Positions 21,332 to 21,802 of a DNA stretch of 21,802 nt are shown piece by piece. The translations under genes were made by a program, and so were the position numbers. Source of the DNA: Candidatus Saccharimonadota bacterium (lineage in GTDB: Bacteria; Patescibacteriota; Saccharimonadia; Saccharimonadales; UBA4665); NCBI GenBank assembly GCA_027314795.1, contig DAHVAE010000002.1, forward strand, positions 1 to 21,802, in the 5' to 3' direction. Positions within the stretch are counted from its first letter, which is position 1; every line of letters starts with the position of its first letter. The notes beneath the pieces were generated by a model. The model did not search any database and had not been told where the DNA came from. It saw only the letters and a program-made list of their open reading frames with translations.

Positions 21332-21802
21332 ATGAAACTCAAGAGACTTAGTGCTTTAGCTTCAGCACTAGTGTTAGGCTTTAGTGCATTACTATCAATT
21401 GGTTTTGCTGGGGTAGCTTTTGCTGCAGCGCCATACACCTGCACTTGGACAGGTTTAGGTGGTAACGCTAACTTTAGCACTGCCGGCAACTGGAGTGGCT
21501 GCAATAGTGCAGCTCCACAGCCTGCTGATAACGATAATTTGGTTTTTAATATTACAAGCCTTGGGTCAGATACGACTCTAACAAATGATATTACTGGACT
21601 TCAGGTAGGTAGTATAACTTTTGAAGGAACCAACAGTAACAATTACGTGTATACAATTTCTGGCAATGCTTTTGATTTAAGTGGTGGTGTAACAAATTCA
21701 AGCAATGTATACGACCAGATAACAGCAACCGTAACGCTAACTACACCACAAACCTTTGGAGGTTCTGGTTATATATCATTAAGCACACTTCAGCTAGGCA
21801 CA
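21332..21802 (+). CDS. Secreted cell-surface protein, N-terminal part (runs off the window)
   Basis: 157 residues are visible with no stop. The start is ATG 21332 (second of ATGATG), six bases after AAGGA; the ATG at 21329 is too close to it. A Sec signal peptide is clear: basic MKLKR, hydrophobic core to about residue 25, and cleavage likely after VAFA (residue 31). The mature part is rich in Thr, Ser, Asn and Gly with almost no charge, and begins YTCTWTGLGGNANFST, then AGNWSGCNSAAPQPADNDNLVF. The W-T-G-x-G-G...N-W-S...P...D-x-L-V-F pattern is typical of large beta-helical or autotransporter-repeat-like surface proteins. Two Cys in this block may pair. It likely continues for hundreds of residues and acts at the cell surface, for example in host attachment. 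Confidence 0.85.
   Translation, partial: MKLKRLSALASALVLGFSALLSIGFAGVAFAAAPYTCTWTGLGGNANFSTAGNWSGCNSAAPQPADNDNLVFNITSLGSDTTLTNDITGLQVGSITFEGTNSNNYVYTISGNAFDLSGGVTNSSNVYDQITATVTLTTPQTFGGSGYISLSTLQLGT

Noticed and set aside
21265..21504. Minus-strand open frame of 79 residues over the surface-protein start
   Set aside because: It is the shadow of the signal peptide gene, which has a promoter, ribosome-binding site and cleavage site on the plus strand.
1..21802. CRISPR array, insertion sequence, integrase or phage genes
   Set aside because: No regularly spaced repeats, transposase or integrase motifs were found; the excisionase-type HTH protein is paired with a PIN toxin.
1..21802. Alternative genetic code with UGA read as glycine, known from some CPR lineages
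   Set aside because: No in-frame UGA occurs within any conserved gene, and UGA serves as the natural stop of at least two genes (near 5375 and 6894).

Overview
The window looks like a chromosomal segment of a Patescibacteria/CPR bacterium, most likely Candidatus Saccharibacteria (TM7). This is an inference from the low-GC sequence, the compact core genes (a 239-residue HrcA, a 299-residue TilS), the many lineage-type small membrane proteins and the abundance of promoters that sit directly on start codons. No 16S rRNA or marker tree is available here to prove it. No in-frame UGA interrupts a conserved gene, so the standard code fits.

Layout. Positions 1-2170 (minus strand): a partial tRNA-Lys with its promoter, a four-helix membrane protein, an S6-type glutamate ligase (rimK) paired with a retropepsin-like RimB-type protease, and an untracked 38-residue membrane peptide. 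Positions 2210-9000 hold the heat-shock locus, split in two: dnaK-dnaJ and hrcA-grpE, each behind its own CIRCE operator. In both cases the -35 hexamer lies in the CIRCE spacer. Between the halves sit a small membrane protein and two plus-strand genes (an alpha/beta hydrolase and a membrane-anchored protein) that share an identical 53-bp promoter repeat. Positions 9052-9823 hold a kinase-fold-like gene broken at an A7 run. Positions 9825-17462 (minus) carry a housekeeping run: tilS, ftsH, murJ, lepA, a membrane protein and a guanylate-kinase-like gene. Positions 17530-18436 hold a TauE/SafE-family transporter and tRNA-Met(CAT).

Positions 18481-21126 form an accessory island. It packs three unrelated antitoxin-PIN toxin modules (AbrB-PIN, excisionase-type HTH-PIN, and AbrB-PIN on the other strand) into 2.5 kb. 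Between them lie duplicated remnants of two tiny, unrecognised gene families, called E1 and E2 here. The window ends in a secreted surface protein with a strong promoter, a Shine-Dalgarno site and a signal peptide, cut by the window edge.

A recurring theme is leaderless expression: seven genes have a -35/-10 pair whose -10 ends 6-7 bases before the start codon. This corrects several start sites. The most interesting new material is the toxin-antitoxin island with the E1/E2 micro-genes, and the duplicated leaderless promoter planted inside the chaperone locus.
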